From NCBI GenBank assembly GCA_018857735.1, contig JABMCL010000533.1:683749-747748 (forward strand): 64,000 nucleotides of DNA, written 5' to 3'. The number at the start of each line of letters is the position of its first letter. The stretch's first letter is position 1. The translations under genes were made by a program, and so were the position numbers. Of the stretch, positions 47,809 to 53,858 are shown piece after piece. Source of the DNA: Alviniconcha marisindica. Its lineage: Eukaryota > Mollusca > Gastropoda > Provannidae. The notes beneath the pieces are model-generated. The model saw only the letters and a program-made list of their open reading frames with translations, was not told the DNA's origin and did no database searches.

Positions 47809-50231
47809 CGTGCATCTAAATGTATACATATCTGTAGATAAGGCCATAATTTTTTCACTCTGCACTTAGTTTTCACTTCATTTTTCAAAGCACCTGCTGT
47901 TTGTGTGACACTAGCATCTGTCAAAGTGGCCATTTACATTATGACCCATGCTGGTCCTGTGCCTGGCTTAGTTCATGCTGGGCCACACTGCTGCATTTAC
48001 ACAGTCTGTCATCCAGACCAGAACTGAATCAGAAGTCTGACATACATTGGGCCACACTGCTGCATTTACACAGTCTGTCATCCGGACCAGACATGAATCA
48101 GAAGTCTGACATACACTGGACCACACAGCTGCATTTACACAGTCTGTCATCCGGACCAGAAATGAATCAGAAGTCTGACATAATAATTGCTCCAAATGTG
48201 TCATCTGTCTGCACTGATGCTTACATATCTGGTGCTTTCAGAGTTTTTGAACTTCCAGAATGACATGGGTAATGGAATGTGAGCCAAGCGTGCCTCACAC
48301 CTAGGATGGCCAAGACTGACAGGTAAAATGCAGTATCCCACCTGAGGTCAGCAAAGACAGCTTTCCTATTGCAAACAGCCCCATTTTGTGACCCTTTTTA
48401 CCACTTTTTCAGATTCCTGATGCAGGCACACGCACACCATGAAGATGAGCACACCTGCTAGCAAAGGTGATGACCACTCTCTGAAAGCATTGCCAGATAT
48501 CAACCAAGAAGGCATCATGATCACTGAGCGGCCGGTACCAAGGCTTGATGTAGTCACGTACTGTGTACTCCAGGACCTGAAGCACACAAAGGCTATAGCA
48601 TCACCATGGTCAGAATGGTGTCACTGTAAGTCAAATAAAACAAATACATTGACATGCAACCCTGTTTACACTTCCAAAACTCACTTCTCTGAAATAATTA
48701 GCACACTGGTCTAAAAGATGATCATTTCTGTTTTGATTCAAAGAAACAAAATTCCACATATACTGATACAATATAACACCTAGTACAAGACAAAAGCAGC
48801 TGGGGCAACCAAAAGTATTTCTTAACATAAATTTGTCCCAGAAAAATAAGAAAGCAAATACTCAGGAATATTTAAATCATTCTGTCTTAAAGCTGACTGT
48901 CATCTTATAATGCTTTTTTTCTTAAACTTTAAAGGAAAACAAAACCGAAGAAGCATCACAGGGCAACTTGAATCTTCTCTTCAGTTCTCCTTTGAGAGGG
49001 CCTCACCACACTGGCTGAGTGGATAAGGAAAGAAATGAGCTGCAGTAAAATAAGCCTTCAGAAATACCTCTTTGAGAGCATCGTCTATCACGCTGGCACC
49101 TGTCATGCGTTTGTCAAAGTTCTTCACTCTGGTGGCTGGCTCCATGGCCCCACGGACAGCTTTGTTGCCACTGGGGGAACCTGGGCATCGTCGCATCAAC
49201 ATCCCCAACACTGAGCATGACAGTGCTCTGCCATAGTAGCCCGCAATCAACAGAGCGCTGCAGATAATCAGCAATGTTTTTTTTTCAAGTGACAACAAGC
49301 ACTCCCAACACACACACACATCCAAACAAACAAAAAAGTGCAGAACAATAGTAGTACTAGTACGTAGTAGGACACTAATTCAATGTCAAACTCATACTGA
49401 ACAAAAGCAGATGTTTCACTGCTTACTTCCTTATGTTTCACATACATTATACTTCTTGCGCTCATATTACTGGCAGTAAAATGCCCTCTAGTATTTTGAT
49501 ACTTTGGCAAATAATTGAAAATTTTAGTTATCTTCATAAACAATCTGAAACAAAGTTGCCAGCATTCTGATAAACAACATCAAAACAAATAAAACTACTG
49601 AAAGTTTAAAACAGTGTGCATTGATCTTTATTTAAAGATAAACTTAGTTACTGACTTGTCTCCAAAACTAATGTAAAGATTTTTTGATTTTTTTAACAGG
49701 CATGTCCCTGTAGTTTTATACTTATAAATACTGTGCCTGTCATTTAGCTGATATATTACACAGTACAGGTGTCCATTGATCTTATGACACAGTACTGGTC
49801 AGCACAGAATGTGAATTACTGTCCTAAACAACTGTAGCTGCAAGTAATGAAAATGTCATTTGTAAACTCTGCCCCACCCACATCCAATGTGTTTCAGAAC
49901 TATCCAACCACAATATATTGCTTGACAAAATATCTTGACTTGCCGTGGTCAGGCAACTCAAAAAAATACTTGTTTACCCAGCCATGAAAGTTACTTGTCC
50001 TAGGCTGTTGGGTACCCATTATTGCCACACCCTGCTTTGATAAAAGAGACTAGCTTCACTAAAAAAAAAAAAAAAAAAGCACAAGGAGCATTGTACACTA
50101 TTTGCATACCCAGAGAGAAAGCAGAGTCCATACAAAGACAGCAGCAGGCCGAAATGACCAAAGGAAACAAAGAAGAGGCATGCAGCCAGCAGAAGCCACC
50201 AGTGCAGACTCCTACTTCCCTGCAGCTCCAT
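12840..50231 (-). CDS. SNX13: Sorting nexin 13 (RGS-PX1) orthologue, complete, 25 coding exons
   Basis: Span of the coding sequence, from ATG at 50,231 to TGA at 12,842-12,840. The 25 exons listed separately sum to 2,883 nt (960 residues), with all phases consistent and every intron GT-AG. Order: membrane hairpin (residues ~12-51), PXA (~97-280), RGS (~365-515), a Ser/Gly/Asp linker (~520-580), PX (~585-700) and Nexin-C (~765-880). This exact order defines the SNX13/14/25 group. The hairpin, the RRYSDF motif, [15 protein letters not shown] and [10 protein letters not shown] match SNX13 rather than SNX14 or SNX25. In the family these are ER-anchored proteins with PX and RGS modules; SNX13 was reported as a G-alpha-s regulator and acts in endolysosomal and lipid traffic at membrane contacts. 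Function here is inferred from orthology. The gene is intact, with no frameshift. Confidence 0.96.
14013..14125 (-). CDS. SNX13: SNX13 coding exon 24 (residues 835-873): Nexin-C domain
   Basis: Acceptor gtacttgcag|A, donor GTGCCTG|gtgagg, phase 1. It encodes [20 protein letters not shown], then [17 protein letters not shown] is a near-invariant family motif. Confidence 0.96.
14403..14471 (-). CDS. SNX13: SNX13 coding exon 23 (residues 812-835): Nexin-C domain
   Basis: Acceptor tttcctccag|G, donor GCATTCAG|gtgagt; 69 nt. It encodes [20 protein letters not shown] then AF. The 'I.D.V.W.TS.EQ.A..V..F' pattern is the conserved Nexin-C core. Confidence 0.95.
15184..16662 (-). repeat. 50-bp satellite derived from the exon 22 donor junction (~30 units)
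   Basis: The units share, in gene orientation, TTTGGGGACATGA, then CCAGCAG|gtgagatc, followed by ~25 nt containing gtacgactcttgaggact. The real exon 22 ends TTTGGGGACATGATCAACAG|gtgagatc. About 27 units keep a CAG|GTGAGA-type donor. The three units nearest the exon are the most diverged and the central ones nearly identical; a few are shortened to ~37 bp by loss of the aaacacagtcc segment. Confidence 0.95.
16663..16808 (-). CDS. SNX13: SNX13 coding exon 22 (residues 764-812): Nexin-C domain
   Basis: Acceptor gtgctgcag|GGA, donor ATCAACAG|gtgaga, phase 2. It encodes [20 protein letters not shown], then [16 protein letters not shown], the start of the sorting nexin C-terminal domain. The 3' end of this exon and its donor are the parent of the 50-bp satellite that follows in intron 22. 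Confidence 0.96.
16809..17938 (-). other. Intron 21 and similar short introns: no feature seen
   Basis: AT-rich intronic sequence without repeats of note or coding signal. Confidence 0.5.
17939..18001 (-). CDS. SNX13: SNX13 coding exon 21 (residues 743-763)
   Basis: Acceptor tgtgtttcag|AAT, donor CCAGAG|gtaagg; 63 nt, phase 0 at both ends. It encodes an acidic, Gly-rich linker ([20 protein letters not shown]). Conservation is low, so this call rests on splice sites and phase. It could be skipped without changing frame. Confidence 0.8.
18020..18345. repeat. (CA)n microsatellites with a ~60-70-bp interspersed unit
   Basis: Four blocks of (CA)n are separated by copies of gcacacaggctttattcagagtc, so the CA tracts and the unique spacer duplicated together. 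Confidence 0.8.
18762..18792 (+). repeat. Poly-G tract of 31 nt
   Basis: Uninterrupted G run inside SNX13 intron 20 (poly-C on the transcribed RNA). Length is unreliable in long-read assemblies. Confidence 0.9.
19090..19191 (-). CDS. SNX13: SNX13 coding exon 20 (residues 709-742)
   Basis: Acceptor tttgtgcag|ATG. It encodes [20 protein letters not shown], then SMPDGLGK, an SNX13-specific block after PX. The chosen donor is AAAGTG|gtcagt at 19,090. Two other in-phase GTs exist, after GGCAAA and after AGCAAA, so the C-terminal few residues may vary. Confidence 0.88.
19389..19499 (-). CDS. SNX13: SNX13 coding exon 19 (residues 672-708): PX domain end
   Basis: Acceptor catgtccag|AGC, donor AGAAAG|gtatgc; 111 nt, phase 0 at both ends. 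It encodes [20 protein letters not shown], then [17 protein letters not shown]: the final PX helix ('F L..') and a basic tail. Confidence 0.95.
19575..19925. repeat. Degenerate ~19-bp repeat
   Basis: An irregular series of aagtcagtccttacaccatc-like phrases within SNX13 intron 18. It is divergent, with no coding meaning. Confidence 0.65.
20317..20421 (-). CDS. SNX13: SNX13 coding exon 18 (residues 637-671): PX domain, Pro-rich loop
   Basis: Acceptor ttctgcag|TTT, donor CTGAGG|gttggt; 105 nt, phase 0 at both ends. It encodes [20 protein letters not shown] then ALDHYLR, the PX 'LPGK...FLEKR...L..YL' segment with its conserved membrane-facing loop and basic helix. Confidence 0.95.
20690..20950. 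repeat. Interspersed repeat family A, copy 1
   Basis: It shares an ordered set of phrases with 31,490-31,785: tttttcatttgcaaat, aactcacca, tttttcaagaccc/tttttgagaccc, tgacac.tg.aa and ggcactcaggttta/ggcacagaggttta. The pair looks like two old copies of one dispersed element of ~280 bp whose type I cannot name. Confidence 0.6.
21150..21270 (+). repeat. (GA)n microsatellite
   Basis: Long GA tract in SNX13 intron 17. Similar GA tracts occur at 22,518-22,576, 29,345-29,412, 42,393-42,446 and 57,286-57,376. Confidence 0.95.
21519..21673 (-). CDS. SNX13: SNX13 coding exon 17 (residues 585-636): PX domain, phosphoinositide-site half
   Basis: Acceptor ttgtgcag|GA, donor GAAAAA|gtattt, phase 0 end. 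It encodes the PX beta strands ([11 protein letters not shown]), then the family signature RRYSDF at residues 621-626, whose first Arg and aromatic normally contact the phosphoinositide headgroup. The signature is intact. Confidence 0.96.
22060..22335 (-). pseudogene. LINE 3'-end fragment (C-terminus of reverse transcriptase ORF)
   Basis: On the minus strand the frame reads [18 protein letters not shown], then after a stop [17 protein letters not shown]. The pattern 'FSY.AP..WN.LP......S...F...LKT.LF' is the standard C-terminal tail of jockey/CR1/I-type LINE polyproteins. It has a stop and no 5' part, so it is a truncated dead copy in SNX13 intron 16, about 30 nt past the exon 16 donor. Confidence 0.72.
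22364..22490 (-). CDS. SNX13: SNX13 coding exon 16 (residues 543-585): linker into PX
   Basis: Acceptor gtgttacag|GCT, donor ACAAACAG|gtacat, phase 1. It encodes [20 protein letters not shown], then a Ser-rich linker leading to [10 protein letters not shown]. The YI/YM..I stretch just before the PX domain is kept in the family. A LINE remnant begins about 30 nt beyond the donor. Confidence 0.92.
22675..22748. repeat. (TA)n microsatellite
   Basis: Pure TA tract of about 70 nt. Further AT tracts lie at 23,367-23,428, 23,473-23,527 and 52,947-52,993. The open frames across them are artefacts. Confidence 0.95.
24312..24458. repeat. 76-bp tandem duplication
   Basis: Two copies of a block including gaataactgaatataaaaat and ending cacattagtcataa, differing at a few bases, in SNX13 intron 15. 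Confidence 0.9.
25555..25695 (+). mobile_element. 3' tail of a retroposed element (LINE/SINE)
   Basis: The stretch ending attgccccttgtgggatgat, then taaagttttttgaattgaactgaattg, has the typical 3' terminus of RTE/CR1-like or derived SINE elements: a short hairpin-like CCCC..GGGG motif followed by an ATTGAA/TTGAA microsatellite tail. No coding part is visible. Confidence 0.6.
26105..26148 (-). CDS. SNX13: SNX13 coding exon 15 (residues 528-542): 44-nt exon
   Basis: A micro-exon recognised from phase logic: exon 14 ends in phase 1 and exon 16 begins in phase 0, so an exon of 3n+2 nt is required. Acceptor ttggcttag|AC, donor GGCAGT|gtaagt. It encodes [15 protein letters not shown], a Ser/Gly linker. 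Omitting it would join exon 14 to exon 16 with an immediate stop, so it is likely constitutive. Confidence 0.85.
28484..28580. repeat. 37-bp tandem repeat, 2.5 copies
   Basis: Three occurrences of gtttctggtattgcctg, each followed by aaagc, in SNX13 intron 14. Confidence 0.85.
29025..29163 (-). CDS. SNX13: SNX13 coding exon 14 (residues 482-528): RGS end and linker
   Basis: Acceptor ctgttgcag|GTG, donor GATGATG|gtgaga, phase 1. It encodes [20 protein letters not shown], then RLLSDLGLL (last RGS helix), then a polar Q/D/S linker ending SLDD. Confidence 0.95.
29907..30011 (-). CDS. SNX13: SNX13 coding exon 13 (residues 447-481): RGS domain
   Basis: Acceptor gtgtgcag|GGT, donor GCCAGG|gtaggc; 105 nt, phase 0 at both ends. 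It encodes [20 protein letters not shown] then [13 protein letters not shown]. The pattern fits the RGS helix containing 'FD..Q..V'. Confidence 0.94.
30307..30423 (-). CDS. SNX13: SNX13 coding exon 12 (residues 408-446): RGS domain
   Basis: Acceptor gctgcag|GGC, donor GACAAG|gttggc; phase 0 at both ends. It encodes [11 protein letters not shown], an acidic loop, then [16 protein letters not shown]. The last helix matches the conserved 'A..IY.QYLS.K' of RGS in SNX13. Confidence 0.95.
31490..31785. repeat. Interspersed repeat family A, copy 2
   Basis: Partner of 20,690-20,950 (same phrase order and orientation). It lies in SNX13 intron 11, just outside the TTAA element at 31,921. No terminal repeat or coding segment is visible. 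Confidence 0.6.
31921..32629. mobile_element. TTAA-flanked DNA transposon (piggyBac/Kolobok-type MITE), ~700 bp
   Basis: Both ends read TTAA|CCCACTTGGCCCCAGAC as an inverted repeat (31,921 and, on the complement, 32,629). TTAA duplication is shared by the piggyBac and Kolobok superfamilies; the CCC terminus favours piggyBac. The interior has no intact ORF, but contains two copies of a phrase like caaactgtaaattttgcaaa followed by gtcggttacccc, which recurs in the larger element at 42,974-47,153. Confidence 0.8.
32651..32706 (-). CDS. SNX13: SNX13 coding exon 11 (residues 389-407): RGS domain
   Basis: Short exon of 56 nt; acceptor ccctcacag|AA, donor GTTGAG|gtaaat. It encodes [18 protein letters not shown], the RGS 'L.FW..VE' core helix. 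A TTAA-flanked transposon begins only 21 nt beyond the donor. Confidence 0.93.
33101..33188 (-). CDS. SNX13: SNX13 coding exon 10 (residues 360-389): RGS domain start
   Basis: Acceptor tttgttcag|GAG, donor TTCATTG|gtaacc, phase 1. It encodes [20 protein letters not shown] then [10 protein letters not shown], the first RGS helices, where the family has 'LDSIL.DN.AL..F'. Confidence 0.93.
33925..34031 (-). CDS. SNX13: SNX13 coding exon 9 (residues 324-359)
   Basis: Acceptor tgtctccag|AC, donor CTTGAG|gtatgt. It reads [19 protein letters not shown], then [17 protein letters not shown], continuing the coiled-coil linker before RGS. The family has 'INSLLFVKKVCDSRI.RL' here. Confidence 0.93.
34035..36800 (-). 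other. Intron 8, low-complexity rich
   Basis: No gene seen. It contains (GT)n at 35,090-35,150 and 35,228-35,247, a G-rich patch at 35,262-35,310 and a (GT)n/poly-G/(GT)n block at 35,720-35,850. Open frames here are repeat products. Confidence 0.6.
36806..36947 (-). CDS. SNX13: SNX13 coding exon 8 (residues 277-324)
   Basis: Acceptor gattttcag|TGT, donor AGTGAAG|gtttgt, phase 1. It encodes the PXA-RGS linker helix: [20 protein letters not shown], then [12 protein letters not shown], predicted coiled coil. Confidence 0.93.
38095..38180 (-). mobile_element. tRNA-like head of a SINE
   Basis: On the minus strand the sequence has an A-box-like tggcctagtggtaaggtg and, 45 nt later, a B-box-like agttcgaaccc, the internal RNA polymerase III promoter of a tRNA. 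The acceptor stem does not close (gagccgg has no matching partner downstream), so this is a tRNA-derived SINE head rather than a functional tRNA gene. The body probably continues to about 37,950. Confidence 0.7.
39364..39447 (-). CDS. SNX13: SNX13 coding exon 7 (residues 249-276): end of PXA
   Basis: Acceptor gtttgttgcag|GAA, donor TGGTTG|gtgagt; 84 nt, phase 0 at both ends, so skipping would keep frame. It encodes [20 protein letters not shown] and then INQYVAWL, the conserved '[13 protein letters not shown]' segment closing PXA. Confidence 0.95.
39430..39500 (-). repeat. Decayed partial copy of exon 7 upstream of its acceptor
   Basis: The intronic stretch at 39,462-39,497 reads, in gene orientation, ACAATAGAGCTGTTATCTGA and onward; exon 7 has ACGATAGACCTGTTGTCTGA. 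Even the translation is alike ([12 protein letters not shown] versus [12 protein letters not shown]). The offset is about 77 bp. Confidence 0.7.
39699..39880 (-). pseudogene. Penelope-like element reverse transcriptase fragment
   Basis: The minus-strand frame reads [20 protein letters not shown] then YRQLDN. '[10 protein letters not shown]...Y..E..RQL' is characteristic of the N-terminal part of Penelope-like reverse transcriptase. It is short and without flanking domains, so a dead fragment in SNX13 intron 6. A piece at 39,955-40,015 matches sequence at 50,580-50,630 and may belong to the same family. Confidence 0.72.
40327..40843 (+). mobile_element. TA-flanked MITE with a SAP-like coding start, ~513 bp
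   Basis: Ends form a 13-bp inverted repeat, TA|TTGGGCGATTCAG, at 40,327 and, on the complement, 40,843. Inside, an ATG at 40,427 opens [20 protein letters not shown] and onward (32 codons to 40,525); with [13 protein letters not shown] this resembles a SAP DNA-binding motif. After a stop, another frame continues ([15 protein letters not shown]), so the coding part is decayed. SAP plus nuclease proteins are carried by some animal mobile elements; the link is inferred. Confidence 0.65.
41057..41157 (-). repeat. Tandem partial copy of the exon 6 3' end beyond its donor
   Basis: In gene orientation, the exonic stretch beginning GGATGATTTCCATAGCAAGC recurs immediately after gtaagaccca with about 40 nt of near identity. 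The copy diverges after about 35 bases (ATTGAGATTATATATAAGC versus ATTCAGATATATAATCAGG). It lacks a good donor of its own. Confidence 0.85.
41109..41197 (-). CDS. SNX13: SNX13 coding exon 6 (residues 219-248): PXA domain
   Basis: Acceptor atgttgcag|AA, donor ATCAGG|gtaaga. It encodes [19 protein letters not shown] and then the stretch ending RYIIR, the conserved leucine-rich PXA helix. Just past the donor lies a partial copy of the exon end (about 41,057-41,100). Confidence 0.95.
41579..41683 (-). CDS. SNX13: SNX13 coding exon 5 (residues 184-219): PXA domain
   Basis: Acceptor attgttgcag-type AG at 41,684, donor GAGCGTC|gtaagt. It encodes [20 protein letters not shown] then [15 protein letters not shown]. 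The acidic helix followed by M-C-R-D-L-V-C-T is conserved in SNX13. Confidence 0.95.
42000..42969 (-). other. Intron 4, non-transposon part
   Basis: A (GA)n tract at 42,393-42,446 and G/T-rich sequence at 42,640-42,720. No exon or further element recognised. Confidence 0.5.
44525..46027. mobile_element. hAT-like transposon nested in the Kolobok-like element, ~1.5 kb
   Basis: The inverted end agacctgttta occurs at 44,533 and, on the complement, at 46,019. It is flanked by ctgtaggc (44,525-44,532) and gtgtaggc (46,020-46,027), an 8-bp target duplication with one mismatch, as expected for hAT. Sub-terminal tgtgtagt/tgcgtagt repeats lie inside both ends. Confidence 0.75.
45374..45584 (-). pseudogene. 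BED-like zinc-finger fragment of a hAT transposase
   Basis: Two overlapping minus-strand frames give LCTTCKSDF and, after a frameshift, [20 protein letters not shown]. This resembles the 'C..C...F...HGG..D...H..SK.H' N-terminal BED finger of hAT transposases. The frameshift shows it is inactive. Confidence 0.55.
46646..46870 (-). pseudogene. THAP-type zinc-finger remnant of the Kolobok-like element
   Basis: The minus strand reads [20 protein letters not shown], then [19 protein letters not shown]. The spacing C-x4-C followed by 'SFH.FP.D...R...W' is the N-terminal half of a THAP DNA-binding domain. The C-x2-H half is not clear and no long transposase frame follows, so it is probably broken. 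Confidence 0.68.
47230..47345 (-). CDS. SNX13: SNX13 coding exon 4 (residues 145-184): PXA domain
   Basis: Acceptor ttatgcag|G, donor CTGATG|gtgaga, phase 1 end. It reads [20 protein letters not shown], then a basic helix ([10 protein letters not shown]). It is separated from exon 5 by a 5.5-kb intron containing the nested transposons at 42,970-47,157. Confidence 0.95.
47970..48185. repeat. ~69-bp tandem repeat, three copies
   Basis: Three copies of ccacactgctgcatttacac, then agtctgtcatccrgaccaga and atcagaagtctgacat, in SNX13 intron 3. Open frames through it are a consequence of the period being a multiple of three. Confidence 0.9.
48455..48576 (-). CDS. SNX13: SNX13 coding exon 3 (residues 105-145): PXA domain
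   Basis: Acceptor gtgcttcag|GTC, donor GCTAGCAG|gtgtgc. It encodes the first PXA helices: [19 protein letters not shown], then aromatic and hydrophobic helix residues to FASR. The 'RDY...WY..LSD' pattern is a PXA hallmark. Confidence 0.95.
49068..49257 (-). CDS. SNX13: SNX13 coding exon 2 (residues 41-104)
   Basis: Acceptor ttatctgcag|C, donor AAAGAG|gtattt, phase 0 end. It completes the hydrophobic hairpin (ALLIAGYYG), then has a basic linker. It closes with [21 protein letters not shown], the segment preceding the PXA domain; RLTG-type residues are conserved there in the family. Confidence 0.93.
50110..50231 (-). CDS. SNX13: SNX13 coding exon 1 (residues 1-41): start and membrane hairpin
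   Basis: ATG at 50,231-50,229 follows GGAG and has G at +4. It begins [12 protein letters not shown] and runs into a long hydrophobic stretch ([19 protein letters not shown]), the ER-membrane anchor of SNX13. The donor is CTGG|gtatgc, phase 2. An AG (gtgaacag) ends at 50,236, so the exon probably begins at 50,235 with four 5'UTR bases; this would make the upstream exon non-coding. An in-frame GTG further upstream is not needed. Confidence 0.88.
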
Positions 50232-50579
50232 CTCCCTGTTCACAAACAATCACAATCATTAGCATAATCATTCATTTGATTGCTTCTGTCAGTAGCAGTT
50301 TTAGGAGGAATGCACACTGGTTCTGGACTATTAGTGTAATATATAATATGCCTAACCACCTCACATCAGCATCATTAATATGAATGTCCTTAGGCCTGAC
50401 ACCAACATTTTAATTGTGCAGTCAACATAAACTTCTAAACAATATGAAATTGTAACACAGAAACAAAAATAAAGAATTCTTTATCAACCCAACACTAAGA
50501 AGTTACATATGTGTCCAGTCCACGCAATGTCTGCAAATGCAGTATCTACTGACATTACCCAATAGGAGGGAGAAAAAAA

Positions 50580-51060
50580 ATTGGAAACAAGAATGACTGC
50601 TAGCATTCTAAAACAAGACCCTAACACATAAAAGGTTCAAATGAACACTTACTTATTAGGACACAAACACACAATCTGCAAATTTTTGGTTAAAAAACAA
50701 TGAAAAATGAGATGAGAAATGAAATAACTTATCTTTTATGGTTCACCTACATTGTTTTCCTCAACAACATAGGAAATATTCCTCAACAATATGAGGAAAA
50801 CAACATGGGTCAACAAAAAAAGATCAGTTATTTTGCTTCTCATCTCATTTTTTATCGTTTTTATAAAGTTATTTCACTTCTCATCTCATTTTTCATTATT
50901 TTTAACCATTTAACTGTTGTTTAAGTGTTGTTTTGTAACTTGACAAAGGGATTATCCTCCCCCCCCCCCCCCCCCCAATTTTTTCTTTCTTTCAGATTGT
51001 GTGTTTGTGTCCTAATAAATAAGTATTCTCTTGAACCGTTTATGTGTTTGGATCTTCACC
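50580..51060. repeat. Long imperfect inverted repeat, possibly Penelope-related
   Basis: Left arm about 50,617-50,730 and right arm about 50,867-51,053 are complementary over blocks such as ttattaggacacaaacacac and aatgaaaaatgagatgagaa. A poly-C tract (50,961-50,977) interrupts the right arm. The left outer part (caagaatgactgctagcatt) matches, inverted, the sequence beside the Penelope fragment at 39,955-40,015. Confidence 0.72.
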
Positions 51061-51829
51061 CAATAGGGTTAATAAATTAATTCCAAAATGACAAATGAAA
51101 GTCTGTTGTAAGCTGGTAGTGATTTCATCCAAAATCCAAATGCTGAACTGACAATGATTAGCAGTTAAAGTAAAAGAAGCTATAGTTAGTATGATGCCAA
51201 TGATGATACTGGCTGAACCAACTGCCTAAATTATTCCAGCATTTCACAAACTTTACAGCTCTAAAGGTAAGAGTTGCCTTCCACTCTGGTACAAACAGGC
51301 ATAAAAACTGGGCAGGTTATTGCTGTAACTTCAGATCAAAAGCAAAATAATAAAGGAATGGGCGAGACTGAGCATAACATTTATGGTATTATACTGTATT
51401 ATACACAATCTTATTCTGAGAAGAGGAAAAAGGATTTTTTCCAAGATTTTTTTTTTTTTTTAATGGTCTTGAACTGTGTCACTAGAACTAGAAAAACTTT
51501 GCAAACACTGGCATACTAGCACAGACCTACTCTTAACTTTTAAAGCAACCATGTACCATGACTAAAGCCAAAGGCCAGTTCATCAGCACACACTTGTATA
51601 CAAAAATGGCTACTTTCATGACTAACATTAGTAGCAGTGCAACAGTGAAGACAGATGGTTGTGTTTATTTTCACCCCTTTGATTCTGGGAATGTAGGACA
51701 TGTGTATGAAATGCTCACTGGAAAAATGTTCTCCTGGACAGAGCCTCCCTGAACAAATGCTCAATGAAAGTATTGCAATCAGACATTTGCTCCCATCCAA
51801 TATATGCATCCACAAGGCGAACAGTTGTG

Positions 51830-51832
<3 letters not shown>

Positions 51833-51887
<55 letters not shown>

Positions 51888-51889
51888 AT
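51833..51889. repeat. Poly-C (41 nt) plus (CA)n
   Basis: Homopolymer and CA tract in the 5'UTR intron of SNX13. The mirror arrangement (GT)n then poly-G lies at 52,398-52,454, and both are flanked by similar sequence containing gagcatttgtt. Confidence 0.9.
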
Positions 51890-52942
51890 ATCACCTATTT
51901 TCCTATAGATTTTAAACTTTATTCAACATTATAACTAACGTTTTAAAAAGTAGTGTTGCATTGCCGACACCAATTAGCATGTGCAGAAACAGAGACAGAG
52001 AGAGAGAACTAAGCCAAAACCTTGTCAAGCACCATCATCACCACTGGTCATTAGAGTAACACACAATGACACAATGCTGACTGGTTACAATCTCCAGTTT
52101 CGTCAGTGTATCTCCTCAGTGCTTCAGTGTCTCAGTGCCCATCCCAAACTGTGTACACCCCCTGCCCATCCTTTTCAGTGAACAGTCATGTACTCATAGT
52201 AATCTCAAACAATGCTCTCCTTTTAGATTCACCAACAATGGGCACATGCCATTTATAACACTCTTCATAACACTCTTCCTTTTAAATAATAATAATAATG
52301 GAAATTTGTAAAGCACCTACCCTGTGTCTCAAAGCGCTGAACAAGCATACACACATAATGTACATCATTTTCATCACCATCATTGACAGCCAACTCTGTG
52401 TGTGTGTGTGTGTGTTTACCTGCCTATCAGTGGAAGGTGGGGGGGGGGGGGGGGAGATAAATGTCCAGGTGCACCACTTTCAATGTTTCATGGTGAGCAA
52501 ATGTCCGGGACAGCATTTGTCTAGTGAGCATTTGTTTGCATCCCTATTCAAGGCGTCTGTCATGGTGACAAAGGCTTGTATTTTGGACAAATTAAAATGT
52601 TGTCTATGAGGATGAATATTCATGAGTATAACTATAAGTACTATAAGTATAACTACAACTGTAAAAGGCTGTTGCAGGCATTGAAGATGTATAAAGTTAC
52701 TAACAACCAAGCAGTAGCAAGGTACATTACAAAGCTATAATTCCAACCAAAGTCCAGAGTGAAACGTGGCCATGACCTGTGTTACAGGCAGTTCACATCT
52801 ATAACACAACTTGGACAGAAAAACATTATCCCACAAACACTGAAACAGTATCAGAGTATGGGACTGGAAGTGGAACGGCCTCCTCAAGAAAGAGTCCCAG
52901 CCCCTACACTGAACACCTTCATCAGAAGGGTGTCAAGTCTCA

Positions 52943-52995
<53 letters not shown>

Positions 52996-53043
52996 GAATT
53001 AGCCCCCCCACCCCTTTGGACTGCTTTCCTGTTTTTGGTGTGC

Positions 53044-53079
<36 letters not shown>

Positions 53080-53858
53080 AGCAACCCCCCAAACACTAGT
53101 AATACTGTTATTCTGTCTGTAGACCGTGAGTGTAAGCGGAAGAAGAAGACGAAAAAGAAAGTTCTGGTGAAAACACCCTCATCACGACAAGTCAACTTCG
53201 TTATCTACCAGTACCACCAGTACCATCATTAACTCCATGGGATCCAGCAACAAGTGGACTACACGGACAGCTTGTACAACTATCAGAACTAAGAATGACG
53301 TCAGATAAATGAATTATCAACGACATCATAAGCATAACAATGTTGCATCAAGCAGAGAAAATAATATAATACTATCAATAGACGTAGGTGCAAAATTAAA
53401 AACCGTAGAGGACCACAAGCGCTTGCACTTTGTCTGCTGCATCCAGTCAACTAACGGACGCTACACACTTAAGCTTCTCGCTGATTGGTGACGAATCAAA
53501 TGGATTTTTTTCGGTATTTCGAACTACATACCTGCCACTAAGATTTCACGAAGTAACAGCAGATTATTGTTTTAGACAAACATATGACGGATTTGTTGAC
53601 AGACGTCTTCTGCTGTCGGCCATGTTGATTGAAACTTGTGACTGATAAATTACCCAATGAAAAGGCACGTAACAACGAACGATCAGATGTGTCTTGCAAT
53701 CCCATTGGTTTATAACGTTAAGGAAAAGACAACTGGAACCGTGCCATCAACACCCCCTGTTATTTAGAGCAATTGATTCGTTTGGTCATTTTCCTTCGAT
53801 TCGTTTGTCACACAATTACTGTATTTATGGCGTGATGTTTTCATATCTTAACACTTAC

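Larger units (their letters stand above)
50236..53858 (-). other. Probable intron between non-coding exon and coding exon 1 of SNX13
   Basis: If the donor at 53,858 is real, this 3.6-kb interval is the first intron. It holds the inverted repeat at 50,580-51,060, poly-C/poly-G blocks, an AT tract at 52,947-52,993 and (GT)n at 53,043-53,080. No other coding signal was recognised. Confidence 0.5.

Noticed and set aside
52759..53232. 157-codon plus-strand frame with a basic KRKKKTKKK stretch
   Set aside because: It runs through an AT microsatellite and a GT tract, has no homology I recognise and no supporting splice context.
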